Under the pieces are notes generated by a model. It had not been told where the DNA came from. It was given only the letters and a program-made list of their open reading frames with translations, and did not search any database. Of a DNA stretch of 64,000 nucleotides, positions 35,145 to 47,325 are shown in pieces. The translations under genes were made by a program, and so were the position numbers. The stretch is from Agrypnia vestita. Its lineage: Eukaryota > Arthropoda > Insecta > Trichoptera > Phryganeidae. The stretch covers positions 124,001 through 188,000 of the forward strand of contig JADDOH010004030.1 in assembly GCA_016648135.1 (NCBI GenBank), read 5' to 3'. Within the stretch, counting starts at the first letter, position 1. Every line of letters begins with the position of its first letter.

Positions 35145-37184
35145 TAGTTTCAAATGCTATTTATACATATTTATTTTAAGCAAAATCATATTGCATGTCC
35201 TAGGTACCTTTTGATCCATTTGGTGTTAACGTTATCCTGTTTATTAGAGTGGGGCACAGATTATTTAATAATTACTAATTTTATACCTCGTTACGTACCG
35301 TAAGTTCATGTTGGGTCTTGTATCGGTACCTACATTTAGGTACATCTTGCCTCCAGGGTAAAGGATATTGCAACTTTCAAGTACCTACATAGATCTCATT
35401 TAAAAATAATTAGCCTTATCCGAAGGTCCAATTTCAGGAAGATAATCGCCACTTCAAGCGTATTATATATAATCGCAAGAAATATGATTGAATAGCTATC
35501 CACCGATATACCTATTTATAAGTTATGTAAGTACCTACCTACCGTCATTTTTTTGCACAGAATTTTTAAGAAAATATTTTTTTATTTTTGACGACAATAT
35601 TAAAAAAAACACGCTTTAGCATAAAAATATATAACATAAAAATAATATTCTTGCATATTCACAATAATTAATTGATATTTTAAACAGTTATAGAAAAAAA
35701 ATCTCAAAAAAATATATTTTAAAATTGTGGCATCCAACATACCTACTTATATTGTAAATTATTGAATTTAAACGCATTTTTTTATCCACACGTTGCTTTC
35801 CTAATGTAGGTATGTAGAGCAATTTTTTATTTATTTTCTTTATTTATTTTGTCTACAGCCGACCGCTTTCTGATATCAGGTCCGCCGCCAAGATGCGTCC
35901 GGAAGAGATAAACGAGTGTGTTTAGCTTTTGTCCACGTAGTAGAAATATCCGTTCATTACCAACTCGTCAAACATGACTAACTTTGTTCGAAAACACATT
36001 TCATTATAAAAATATTTATTATGATTTCGGAAATACTTCGGTCAAAAAAAGTACACGTGAAAAGGGCGTAGGTAGATGATATTTCATAGATATTTTTATC
36101 GAAGAATACGCGTGATCTTTTTACAATGTGGCGTTTACTTTTCGTAATATTTGAGGCGTAACTACAGGCATTCAATGACATTTTACATTTTCAGCAGATT
36201 GTCTGACATTTGTAGGTCAAGCGCCGCTAGACCTAATTTATTTATTTCGCTTCTCTAATATGGAAACGAGTCATTTTTTATTTTGATATCGCGCGCGGAT
36301 ATATATAAAGATATAAGTTAAATAAATCTTTTTCAAAAATTTCAAGCCGGTCAACGAATAATGACGGTCGAAATCAAATGTACATAAACAATATGCATTA
36401 AAATTAATTTCCGATAATTTTGCATCAATATCGTGTGGTTACTATTGTTGCATACCTAAGAGGAATTCGCATGGCAATTATGAGTTATTCGTTAACGATT
36501 TATTAACTAGTATTAAGCGTAGGCGTATAAATTATATAAATACATTTTTAAAATCTTTGATGGATAGTTAAGAATTATAATTTAGATGAGCTAATGATCC
36601 ACCATGACATGATTAACGGTAATTTATAATTATTTTACGGTAAGAAAAAACCATTGCAAAATCATTTTACTTAGGGGATAGGATGGTTTCAGAAATGTTC
36701 GCGCGAACCAAATGTAAAAATTGAAAATTTCTCGCCGCACTGTTTGGTACTTAATAATAAAATCATTTATTTATGTTAAGAACAAACCATGAGAGTCAAA
36801 GAATTAAAGGTAGCGATATTATTATTTAAGATTAAAAATATTATACCTTTCCATACACCGACGCCACAACTCATAAACCTTAGGAGTGTACACTATAACC
36901 CACAAAAAGTCTATGTAAAGAAAAGTTTAGCAAGCTTGTCGGGATAAATGCACAAAGTATAAAACTACTATAAAAAATTCAAATTGTAAATACCTTGTAT
37001 TTACCTACAATAAAAATAAACATGGATTTATAATATTACATATTTTTAATACAGTTAAATAATGCCACAATTATGTATCTATATAAAACATCACTATTAT
37101 CCCCGTGTAAGGTTATTGTCTCATAAAAACTAAAAAACATATATTTTATCATTATATTATTATTAAATTGTTATTGCAAATATA
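35145..37184. other. AT-rich intron with one island
   Basis: AT-rich except 35850-36250, which is more balanced (CAGGTCCGCCGCCAAGATGC near 35878) and may be a regulatory element. TAGGTA/TACCTA motifs are frequent at 35325-35550. No gene was seen. Confidence 0.4.
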
Positions 37185-37580
37185 AAAAGACACACCAGCA
37201 CCGCACTCTATTGACAAGTAGCTTAAACAAGCATTCAAAACCAAAAAAAAAACCGACACAGCGGACATAACAATACAAAGACCCTCCTTGGGGTCTCGGC
37301 TGTCAAAAAAATAGGAAAAGGTCCATAAAAATGCGACCGACAGGTGGTGCTTCAATTTGCCGTTAGGGTCCTAACCGAGTACGGTGCTGACTTCGTATCG
37401 GAACCCCGAGTGGTCGTTTTTGGGATCTCCTATAAGAATCCAACAGGTTGGAACTGGGATCCCAATTGAAATTCCAAAAATGGTCGCTGTTGGAGGCCGC
37501 TGCATGCAAATTCGAAGGCCGTTGTTTTCCAAATTTCTTTGGTTTGCGTTTTAGCTTGTATTGTTTACAATGTAACATGA
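37185..37580. other. balanced block, possible repeat remnant
   Basis: A sharply bounded balanced segment with two minus-strand frames (67 and 71 codons), neither recognised. The text has the look of a mobile-element remnant (short repeated GGATC/GGAAC words), but no terminal repeats were found. Confidence 0.3.
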
Positions 37581-37772
37581 CTTACTGTGTTTGACCACAA
37601 TTATTCTTTTTCTCATACGTTACATCTTTGCTGCTGGAAAATATTTATCGTTTTTGCTTTGGCAGAGACTACATATTTTATTTACTTTATTACTTAAGAC
37701 CCTCTCTGTCACCTGTCTATGTACAAATATTATGTAAATAAAAATTTTACATTATTCTTTTACATTTTGCAT

Positions 37773-38000
37773 TTTATATACTAGCCTCAAATAAATTATA
37801 TTAAAATGAAGATTTTTTCGTTTCAAAGCGAACGCAATTTTTGAAGAATTAAAGGGACAGGAATTATAATAAGGAAGTACCTACATTTTATATTTTAGCC
37901 ACAAATAAATTATATTAAAATTAAGATTTCTTCGTTTCAAAGCAAACGCAATTTTTGAAGAATTAAAGGTACAGGAATTATAATAAGGAAGTACCTACAT
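37773..38000 (+). repeat. tandem duplication, 114-bp unit
   Basis: Units 37773-37886 and 37887-38000 differ at about ten positions. Shared blocks include AAATAAATTATATTAAAAT, CGCAATTTTTGAAGAATTAA and AAGGAAGTACCTACAT. There is no coding content. Confidence 0.9.
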
Positions 38001-40607
38001 AGGACTGGCCTGTATACTTACATTCCGTAAAATTGAATATAAGGTTTGTAAGAAGCCTTAATTATTATTAAGCTTCACTTAAACTTAGAAAGAAACAGGT
38101 ACTTAGTAATTAGCATAAAAATAGAATTAAAATGGTTTTGACTATTCAATTGGAAGTGGGTATTACCTACTTTTAAGATAAGCCGTGCAATAATGCAAAT
38201 ATTTACACACATTTCTCGCTTAAAAATTGTAATATCATCAATATGTTATATGATATTACATTCTCTGCCCATAATTATTACTAATTTATTCGTCACACAC
38301 AAAAGAAACAAACAAATTCTCCCGTTTAATAAACCAGACAAAGGAATAATGAAAACCTTTTAGTGAATTTTCCGCTTATCAAATTTCACAAAATGCCTTA
38401 AAAAAGATAAGACCTTGTTGCATAATACTTTATTCAAATATTAGAGCATCGATTGGAATTTTAATTACATTTGTTTTCCTTTGTACTAGACGCCGCCACG
38501 AATACAAATCAGAGGTTCCATCTACAATTAATTAACATTTTAATAGGTATGAGAAAAAATACTTAAGGAATTTATGGGTTGTTTATTTAGTGGCTACGAT
38601 CTTACAATGGATTGGTACCTACTATTGTTAAAATTTTGATTAAAATTTTAGGATTACACAACAGGCGACATTTCGCTTAATCCTCAGTATCAGTTTGCTA
38701 CAAACAGATCAAATCTTACATTTATATCTAAATAACAATAATAACTCTATAAAACAATCTATTTATACTTTTAAATGTTATTACAATACCTTCTTAATTA
38801 TTAATTTTTATAACTTAATTTATTGTATCCTTGTGTATACCTTATTTACTTATTCTAATGTCTCACATTTTTGTATTCTTGTATTGTTTATATCTTACTT
38901 ACTTAATTTAATGTCTTAATTTTTATAACTTAATCTAATGTTTCTTTTTCTATATCTTACTTATTTAATCTAATGTCTTACACTAACGATTTCATTAATA
39001 ATAGATATATACATGTATGACAATGCCCCCACTTTTAAACACGAGAATAAATTCTCATTTAAAAGTGGGTAAGCGTGTAATATAAATGTGTATTAATTAA
39101 ATTATATTGAATACTCTTAAGTTTGTACATTTACCTACCAAATAAATCTTAATTAATAAAAATAAAAAAAATTTTTTCATTTCATTTAAATATTTCGCCA
39201 AAATACTGCGAAGAAATTACTACGATTGAAATAAGTCGTGTCTACTACTGGTGGAGAGACACCATAAAATAATTTCTAAGCCATCATATTTTAAATATGT
39301 AAATTTTTAAATATCTAAAAAACCAAAAGAATAATGCCATCTACCATTGATACCAAAACTGTAGTTACTTGCGGGCTTAGCAAACTATATTTAAAAAATA
39401 CATATTTTGATACCGAAGAGGACGTAGATAATGTAGTATGTGTTTGCATTAACATTAATCAGAAAAAAACCACTTTTATTTATTAATTGGTTAATATCTT
39501 GTCAAACATTTGCACATCACCAATTGAAATTTAAATTCGGCGTCCACTATGACATTAAAATTTTTTAACAAAGTCTCCTAACTAAAAGAAATATAATTTT
39601 GTGTTTTAGAAATGGCATAAATCACTTTTCTAAATCGTTTAGCATAGTCAACATTTTAACCCAAGAAGGTCATTTTTTTTTCAATTTGATGAAAATTCGC
39701 ACGTAACGTATAAAACTTAAGAAATATTTCTTTGCAGCTATATTAGGTATTTATCAGAAATATTTTTTTGTGTATAACTTGTGATGTGATTACTACATTT
39801 TTTTAGTAAAAAACAAACGAAATTGCACTCTGTTACTCAAAAACCGTATTAAATAAACCTTGTTTATTTCATTGCTACTGTTTTATTTTTTAAATATCCT
39901 GTCCTGCTTAGTAAGATTTAAATAATTACAGTTTTTTTCAACACAAAGTGCACAGCGTCTCAGTGACGTTCGTCACTAGTTACTTCTATATTTATGAATG
40001 AGTGTGAATATATTAAATTAACGCGTTCCCGGAATGCGTAATTACAAAGCCGGTTACAAATACCCCAATGGTTTTAGTAATTGTTTCACTCCGTGATTTT
40101 CCGGTTTCTTACAATCAGGATCATTTCTTCCATTCTCCTACGCGATACTCATTCCATTGCTGATGTTAATTATGAGAAAATAGGAAAATTGCATGAATAG
40201 TGAACGATAAAGTAATCGATAACTGAACATAGCAAAACCAATATCAAGAAACCTTTCAATAATGAACTGTGGTCCATCACCAGTACCATACGAATTATCT
40301 ATATAGAAGATGGTAAAGAAAATATACGAGACATGTATTGAAGGCATGATTAGATAAACCAAATATTGAAGCACTGTCCCGCTAAAAATTTGAACAGCCG
40401 AAGAACTTGCAAAAGAAGAATGAAACTGAAATGAAACTGCAAAAGAATAATGAAAAGAATGAACAAAAAAAGAATGAATGGACGACGCAATACCGTTCTA
40501 TCCTTTCTGTCTGCTCTTGAGAAGAAACAGGTTGGTGGTAAGCTATTTAGCTTTTGAAAGCATTTCTGTTTGAGCCTGATGATGCCTATCTTATTACAAA
40601 AATCATC
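38001..40607. other. AT-rich intron with low-complexity tract
   Basis: AT-rich. The tract 38780-38990 is built of TTACTTATTTAATCTAATGTC-like units; a hairpin follows at 39028. GCCATCTACCATTG at 39336 is a weak, incomplete CTCF-like string. No gene was seen. Confidence 0.5.
39028..39069. repeat. nested hairpin
   Basis: The outer arms CCCACTTTTAAA and TTTAAAAGTGGG enclose inner arms GAGAAT and ATTCTC around two bases. It follows a low-complexity tract made of TTACTTATTTAATCTAATGTC-like units (38780-38990). Confidence 0.8.
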
Positions 40608-41003
40608 TAGCGTGTGTGAAAAATGGTCCGTCCGTCTGTCTGTCCATACGACCGTCTATGTGTCTTTACCCGTAATTTAGTGTAACGTCCGTAATTTCGT
40701 TAGAATTCACGTCTAAAAAAAACTAAATTAAACAGCCCGAGGTGGGGCTTGAACTTCGGGCCAGCAAGCCCGAAGGCGGCAACGATAGCGATGTTGTTAT
40801 CGCCAGCCTGCATTATACGTTAAAAATACAGTACATATAAGACTTAGCAAAGACGCGAACCATTTCATAGTCCGCCGATTCGCCATGGTTTAGAATAGTA
40901 AATTTAACTGCCGGCAGGAGAAATATAAAAAATGTTAAAATATTTACTATTTCATGGTAAATATTTTAACATTTTTACCGTCATTTTTGACGGGTTAGTA
41001 ATA
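40608..41003. mobile_element. SINE-like repeat (group 2), copy 1, with nested hairpin
   Basis: This copy matches 45250-45530 segment by segment: GGTGTGAAA-like start, GTCTGTCTGTCC, ACGTCCGTAATTT, AAATTAAACGGC-like, GGGGCTTGAAC (a B-box-like motif on the minus strand), and CCGTCATTTTTGACGGGTTA at the end. In this copy a long palindrome (40928-40976) sits just before the CCGTCATTTTT end. Confidence 0.65.
40928..40976. repeat. perfect 20-bp-arm palindrome within a SINE-like repeat
   Basis: The arms AAAAATGTTAAAATATTTAC (40928-40947) and its exact reverse complement (40957-40976) surround 9 bases. It lies inside the group 2 SINE copy at 40608-41003 and is absent from the other copy, so it arose after insertion. 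Confidence 0.9.
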
Positions 41004-41039
41004 AACAAAAACATACCGCGTAAAGTGCAATTTAATCTA

Positions 41040-41310
41040 TCAATTCAATTACTGCTAACTGAACTCACGGTGTGCACGCAATAAATCGTTCGGGTTGGCA
41101 AATTTTGGGGGAATAGGGAACGGATTTGGCCGCGGGGCAGCTTATTAATACAGAGCCTTTGGAAAACGAAACGCATTGTAATTTTTTTATGAAATTAGCA
41201 TCGGTCGGGTTACCTACAAATTTGGGCAGGCAATCAGAGCTGTGCCTGTGGTTCGGCCTGAGGAGGGGGTGCGCGGGACGGAGCCTACGATCTTCGGGTA
41301 AAACGAACTG
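41040..41310. promoter_or_regulatory. composition island
   Basis: Balanced block with CGCAATAAATCG (Hox-like core, also seen beside the island at 10120), TTTATGAAATTAGC, and a GC-rich end (GGAGGGGGTGCGCGGGACGG). Candidate intronic control element. Confidence 0.35.
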
Positions 41311-42719
41311 ACGACATTAAATTATTATTTATTTTAAATGTCAAAATTAAATTGAACATACGGTGTTCGACTACGAAATTTAACATATCGTTAGATTTTC
41401 CACAAATATTATTTATTTTAATATTTTATTTTATGTATATATAAACTGATACTACTATAAATTCTACAATGTACATTTTTACAGTTAAGATGAAGAAACC
41501 TCCTTTATATTCACTACTGCGATGTTTTTTATAAAAATTAAACTTAATATAAATTCGGTACACATTTTGGCTTCTTTATTAAACTGAGCTAAATTTTATA
41601 CATCGTTTTTTTGTGAAACTTTTAAAATCAAATATAAAACTGTTTCTTTCTAAGAATTTAAGTAAGCGGAATATATTATCAGTGTCTCAGAATCTCGATT
41701 ATAGTTTATGGTATGGGTACGAAAATTTGTGTATTCTGATGCGACGGTCAAAAAAACTGTAATAGTTATTGTTATTGATGCTATTTTATATCAAGCATTA
41801 TAAAACAAATCGTCGTACTTATGACATAGGTTCGTTGGCTTCCAACTTTTAATTGAGGTAGAAATAAACGAAAAATGCCATAACAGTGTTATAACAGTAT
41901 TGGCGTGATGCCAGAGTCAAATGAGAAATCACCGATTTAATCAACTACCTACAGGTAAAAAAATTATTGGTTGTTAAAATAATATTCTTATCAGATATTT
42001 TTTTTATAAAGTTTTGCAAGATAAATCTAGTTAGATTAACGTATTGGAAAGTGACTTGAATATTTGGTACTCGCGAATTCTAACGTGATTATTATGATTG
42101 CAAATATTCCAAAACGTAAATCATTTTTTAAATTTTCAATACACTAAATATATAATTAATTTTTAAATAAAAACTCTAAAATATTCAAATGTAGTTGATT
42201 TAATCGGTGAAAAATATTGTTATCTTAACAATTCAATGCAATCACTTTTCTAATTTGAATATGTTAAATACAAAAACTATTATTCGTACCAAAGATTTAC
42301 CGTCTAGACTGCGGTTAATATAAAAATAATTGCCGTTTTCAAATAACTTTCACAAAATTGCTTAATTGCAGTTTTTCCAAAAATTAAACATTTTCGAAAT
42401 CAAAACATCTTAATTCAGGAGTGATAAAAGATATTATTTTATTTTGTGGATATGTATAGGATATTATTTTTGTTTCTTACGCTGGCTTAATTATTAAAAT
42501 TATATTATAAAAAAATAATGATAAATAATTTAAGTATTCAATAAATGGATTTTACATACAGGGTTTATTAGAATGAGCTCAGTTTAGTACATGCAATATG
42601 TTATTGATTATTAAAATATATAAATAACAGACAGTCTTTAAATTTAAAAAAAAAAAAAGAGTTAGTTAAGGTTTAAATAAAATAACGTGCTCAGTTTTAA
42701 GTAAGTAGCGTTAAAGTTT
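41311..42719. other. AT-rich intron, no gene
   Basis: AT-rich filler with homopolymer runs. No coding sequence or repeat was recognised. Confidence 0.6.
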
Positions 42720-42840
42720 GATATAAGGCAATGGCGAGACGGTGAACGAGGTGTAGACACTAATGGGCAGGCTTTTGTAGAGGGGGTATAAATACGCCAC
42801 GGACAAGGGCATAGGGAGTTAACGGTGTCTTTGTTCTAAT
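42720..42840 (+). promoter_or_regulatory. TATA-box promoter-like sequence in intron 1
   Basis: GGGGGTATAAATACGCC, with a consensus TATA box TATAAATA at 42787-42794, sits in a local GC-richer patch inside AT-rich intron. GC flanks around a perfect TATA box are promoter-like. If active it would drive plus-strand (antisense to Ubx) transcription starting near 42820. No obvious initiator or downstream ORF supports a protein gene. Confidence 0.35.
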
Positions 42841-44014
42841 TTTTTTTTAAATATGATTAATTACAAAAAGCTTAAAAATTTAAAAATAGAAATAAGGTCA
42901 TTCAAAATGAAAAAGAACTAACGAACAACAATAATAGACGATTTGATGTGACTTGATATATTTGCACATATTTAAGTTAAATATACTGTTATATTTAATT
43001 TATAATCTTATTATAAATTATGATTTATAAAAATTAATTAATCATTTAATTTATTTTGATTATTTTTGGGCTGCTTTCCAAAAAATAGTATTTTTTTACA
43101 ATGATCCCATCGGTATAAACAATCAGAAAGAGCTATGTATACCTATATATTTAAAATAGGAAGGAAAAAATCACTTAAATTTTCACTACATGCAATAATA
43201 TTCATTATAGGTTTAGTACAATGACCGACAGACCCATAGAATATTCACAAATGCTCATTAGTAACCCACATAAGCTAGTAACTAGCATGTAATGATATTT
43301 GTATGAGGTGAATATAGCCACTACATTAAATAGCAATATTTTTTTCTGAATAACTCGACGCCTGACGCGATTGCTCCTCCGGTGTTTTACTGCCACAAAG
43401 GCGATTAATATTGCCGGAGAGTAGCGATTGTAAAGAAAAGCGCTAAATTATATATAACATCAACATTCTCGTTCAGCGAAGTAGGTGTCCCTCTCCAGAA
43501 TGAACCGAGGCATGGAAAAGTAACGACCTCTGCGTTGAAAGATAATTAAACGACAAATGTAAGTTTTTCAAATTTGTTTAGATTCTGATTCGATTCGAAT
43601 ATGTATTTTATTTATTTGAGGTGATCCATTTATATGAAAAATACTGACTTTCAATTCTCTATCTCTAATATTTTCTGTCACAAAAAGACCAAATAGGCAG
43701 TTAAATTCTTTATAGACTCGTTACCAGTCTTCGTTTAACTCTCATCGATGTTAAATATATAATTTTACCATTTTTTAAAAGAACAATATTTCATTTATAT
43801 ATGTGGGGTATAAAAACAAAGGCAGCAATATAAAAAAAATGAAGTGATTGAGAATTACTAATTTTTAATGTACTGAATTCAACATTTTATAGGAAATATG
43901 ATTTTAGAAGGGATAGAAACATAAAATCTAGAATTCAGTAGGTACATTTTAAATTTGGTGACAGCATTTAAAACATTTAAAAAATATATTATTATTATTA
44001 TTAGGAATATTATG
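42841..44014. other. AT-rich intron with one island
   Basis: AT-rich except 43370-43560, a balanced block (CGACGCCTGACGCGATTGC, GCCGGAGAGTAGCGATTG) that may be regulatory. An ATT microsatellite precedes the SINE at 44015. Confidence 0.45.
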
Positions 44015-44185
44015 TCGGCCAAGAGGCGACAGAAAGAGTTACAGAAGCGAAACACATCACAAAACACCCAGGCTTGAGTAAATCACATAGATTAATTATG
44101 AAATCACCGGGAATCGAACCTGGAACCCTCGGTGTAAGAAGCCAGTGTCATGCTACGAGGACTGCCTTATACCCAAGGCCAAAAC
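44015..44185 (-). mobile_element. tRNA-derived SINE (group 3), copy 1
   Basis: On the minus strand a tRNA-like head (TCCTCGTAGCATGACACTGG, then the B box GGTTCGATTCCCGG) is followed by CATAATTAATCTATGTGATT, a CAAGCCTG block, TTTTGTGATGTGTTTCGCTT and CGCCTCTTGGCC. An ATT microsatellite (43985-44005) forms the end. The same order of blocks occurs on the plus strand at 63425-63600. Confidence 0.75.
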
Positions 44186-44929
44186 TTACTTGAATTACAC
44201 ACCATGATTATTTATTAATTAAATATTATGTTACATATTTTAATGATGGGTATCTAATGAATAGGTGTATTAAATCTGTATATTATCTGCATAGAGAGAG
44301 ATATCTTTCTCTTTTCTTAATTTGCTTAAAACTTTTAACTTTGTACTTAAAATTTCTTTTTTTGTTTTTTTGTACTTAAATGTTTTCGTTTTTTATCTTT
44401 TCTGTTTATAAAGTGAATAATGTTTAGTAACAGTTTAATATTCAATTGTAAAAATGAACCTGCAAAAAAACCTCTTTTTAGATGTTTTGTGGGTTACAAA
44501 ATGTAAAGAAAATAAATAGAAAATTAAAAAAAAGTTTAATAATAACAATTTTTTAAATACTAAAAAGTAGGTACAGGTCCTAATATGAATTTTTTTTTAT
44601 AATATATAAAAATAATAAAATTCTACTAGGTTTTCTTCTGTAACAAAAATGTTCTAAGAATTTAGCAATTTAATTTCTACACAAAATAATATAAGCAAAT
44701 TGCAACGAAAAAAATGCGTAAAAAAATGAGAAAATTAAGAAATTATCGTCACTCAAAATTTAATTAAATACGTAGGTATCTACCAATTGCAATTGACTTT
44801 AAAAAATCCGATGACTTATTATATCAAATTTATCAATTATTATTGCAACTGAAATTGGCGCAGTGTTCAAAATACCTACACCTCACACACACATTAAAAT
44901 AATTATCGTATTATGCATATCAAGCAAGG
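44186..44929. other. AT-rich intron, no feature
   Basis: AT-rich with homopolymers; nothing recognised. Confidence 0.6.
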
Positions 44930-45130
44930 GTCTATGTGTGAGTGTTGTACAGAGGTTAGTACAGTAAGCATAAGCCCGGCGTCGGAAAAGTTGTTACGAA
45001 CATACAGTCACTCATTTTAATGGGACTTTTATATGGCGGGCGTCGCTAATATAGAACTAATGACTGCCGGCTTCCCCCTTTCGATTCCGGGCACTTGCAC
45101 CTCAACTGTTGTAAATAATACACCTAAACG
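44930..45130. promoter_or_regulatory. composition island
   Basis: Balanced block with ATATGGCGGGCGTCG (Pho core, minus strand, 45033-45037) and CGATTCCGGGCAC. It lies directly left of a SINE copy. Candidate element. Confidence 0.3.
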
Positions 45131-45249
45131 GTTTCAAGGGTAACTCAAAAAGGTAAAAAAATCCCTTCAACGAATAATCTTCAACTGATTTTAATGCCAA
45201 ATCAAGTTGGATGTTTACCTGTTCTTAAAAAATAATAAAACGGATTTTA

Positions 45250-45530
45250 GCGAGGGTGTGAAATAACATAGGTATCTAAATATAATCATTTCGTTTTCTA
45301 TCCGACTGTCTGTCTGTCCGTAACTTCATGAAACGTCCGTAATTTACGTTTAAAAAAAGCGAAATTAAACGGCTGCAGAAGGGGCTTGAACACCGGACGA
45401 TCAAACCCGAACCTAGTGACCACCGCATGTGCATGACCCGTCAGAAGTACACTACATATAGGAGATAGCTAAGCCGTGAACCAATTTTCCGTCATTTTTA
45501 ACGGGTTACAGCTAGTACAGGTATTAAACA
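45250..45530. mobile_element. SINE-like repeat (group 2), copy 2
   Basis: This is the second copy of the repeat at 40608-41003. The shared blocks are GACTGTCTGTCTGTCC, AACGTCCGTAATTTACG, GCGAAATTAAACGGC, AGGGGCTTGAAC and CCGTCATTTTTAACGGGTTA. On the minus strand GGTGTTCAAGCCCC is B-box-like, suggesting a tRNA-derived promoter. It lacks the palindrome of copy 1, so the palindrome was probably a later change there. Confidence 0.65.
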
Positions 45531-45859
45531 TACAATCGTATTTGTCTGCATACACATTTTAATAAATTTCATCGTGAGGTCACTATCAGTTTTATCTATG
45601 AAAACTGCAACGTTTTAAAATATATTTATTAAAATGAATTTATTATTAAAAATTCAGTCACGCGGATTTGTAACAGACGGAAATAATAATTAGCAGAATA
45701 TTTTGTTTTCCTATCATTACATCCCTTTAAAAAATTGTCTAACATTTGTAGATATTTAGATTAAATGTTTTCATTTTGGATTTATGATAATAATTAATTA
45801 TGAACACAGGTAAAAATGCTTCTGCATTTTTTTCACCTGTTAAATTTTTTATTTCCTAA

Positions 45860-46140
45860 AAATCTCCATTTTGACGGTCATTGTTGAAGCGGCGCCATTC
45901 CTCATTCATGTGCTAATCGCCGTACACAAAACATTTCAAAATTATGATTTACGACCGCTTTTATGATCTTTCTACCGTGTTTTGTGCCCGACCGATCCAA
46001 GTGCTGAGATTTGTTCTTGAATCTGTTTTGGTCGAACGGTCTGACCACGCCTTTTGTTGTATTTTAAGTCCACTGTTAAATACGGTGCCGATAAACAATG
46101 TAACTGACTTAGGAGCTAGCAGTAGACATAATTAGCCTGC
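45860..46140. promoter_or_regulatory. candidate Hox-response element with Exd/Abd-B-type site
   Basis: Balanced block 2.7-3 kb from the Ubx exon. It holds GGCGCCATTCC (Pho core at 45894-45898), then TGATTTACGAC (45945-45955), a full match to the Exd-Abd-B composite consensus, then TTTTATGATC (45958). A 63-codon plus frame has no family match. Candidate cross-regulatory enhancer in Ubx intron 1. Confidence 0.45.
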
Positions 46141-47205
46141 AGACCACATTAAACAAATCTGGCTTTGAGGGTCCATTGCACCAGAGAGATCCGAAATTAT
46201 TTTAACAGAAAATATTTTACTTTCATTTTGTCAATTTTGCTGATAGGTCCATGACTTATGAATTACTTATGCACTTAGAAATTATTGAAATATCTCATTA
46301 CTAAACGCGAAAAAATGAAAATGTAATATTTCCACAAAACTAAAAAAATACCTCACACCAAACTATGCGAAGCGCTTGTGCTGTGAAAAATAGTATAATA
46401 AACTCGTTAGCCTTCCGTCATAAGTTTACTTTCATATCAAATAATAAAGTGAACCAATTTAGACATTTTTTAAATTAAGATAAATTTTAGAGGTCTCACA
46501 GAGACGAAGCTATTTATATGAAAAAATCGTGTGGAAATCTTTTAAACGACGGCCCAGGGCTAACGACCTGAATGAAATGGCTTAAGTGATCGCTCTATTC
46601 TATCGAAAAAAGATCCACACATTATTAAATTTTTGAATGTTGCATATAGATATGTTGCAAATTGAATCCATCCATATATTTTTTTAATCTTTTAATATTT
46701 ACTGGATAATCTTTATATATTTTTTTTAATTTGAAAATTGAGAGATTACATATTCTGTTCATTTTTCTTTTGAAAGATATAATCTGTTTCAATTCATCAA
46801 TTTAATAATTGTTGCCCAGTTTAAATTATTACATCTTACAGATGTTAGTTTACTGTTAGATGATTTTTAACGTATTTAATCAATTCGTAGGTAAGATCAT
46901 CCAACACAATATTTGTAACAATCATCTGTACATAACGCAGTGTGAAGTATTATTTATTTTCCAGAAATCCTGTGAGAACAAATAAAGACTAAAATTTCAG
47001 GTAAATAGGAAAGAGGGCGCGTAACTACTTCCTTTATAAACATTGTGTCTGTTATAAGGGATGAAAGAATGAAAACTGTGACAGTCTAGGTAATTGTTAT
47101 AACTGAGAATACGGGGGGAGCAGTTTCTCAATTCATTCGGCGTCAAGGGTGAGTTTTTAACTAAGATGTAACATTTATCATATTGGTGAGATAATTACAT
47201 TAAAA
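46141..47205. other. AT-rich intron, no gene
   Basis: AT-rich; balanced patches at 46370-46430 and 47020-47150 (GGGGGGAGCAG near 47113) are small. No clear element. Confidence 0.55.
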
Positions 47206-47325
47206 AAATTAAGCAAAATGCAGTTAGTTTTAGTGTAATGTAAACGAATACCGTGTATTAAAGAAATTAAGCAAAATGCAGTTAGTTTTAGTGTAATGTA
47301 AACGAATACCGTGTATTAAAGAAAT
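47206..47325 (+). repeat. perfect tandem duplication, 58-bp unit
   Basis: The unit beginning AAATTAAGCAAAATGCAGTT and ending CCGTGTATTAAAG occurs twice in a row with no mismatch (offset 58). Perfect identity implies a very recent event, or an assembly artefact. It lies 1.5 kb downstream of the Ubx exon 1 donor, inside intron 1. Confidence 0.9.

Noticed and set aside
39336..39349. Second CTCF site (GCCATCTACCATTG)
   Set aside because: It has the AGATGGC half but lacks the CC at the other end of the motif.
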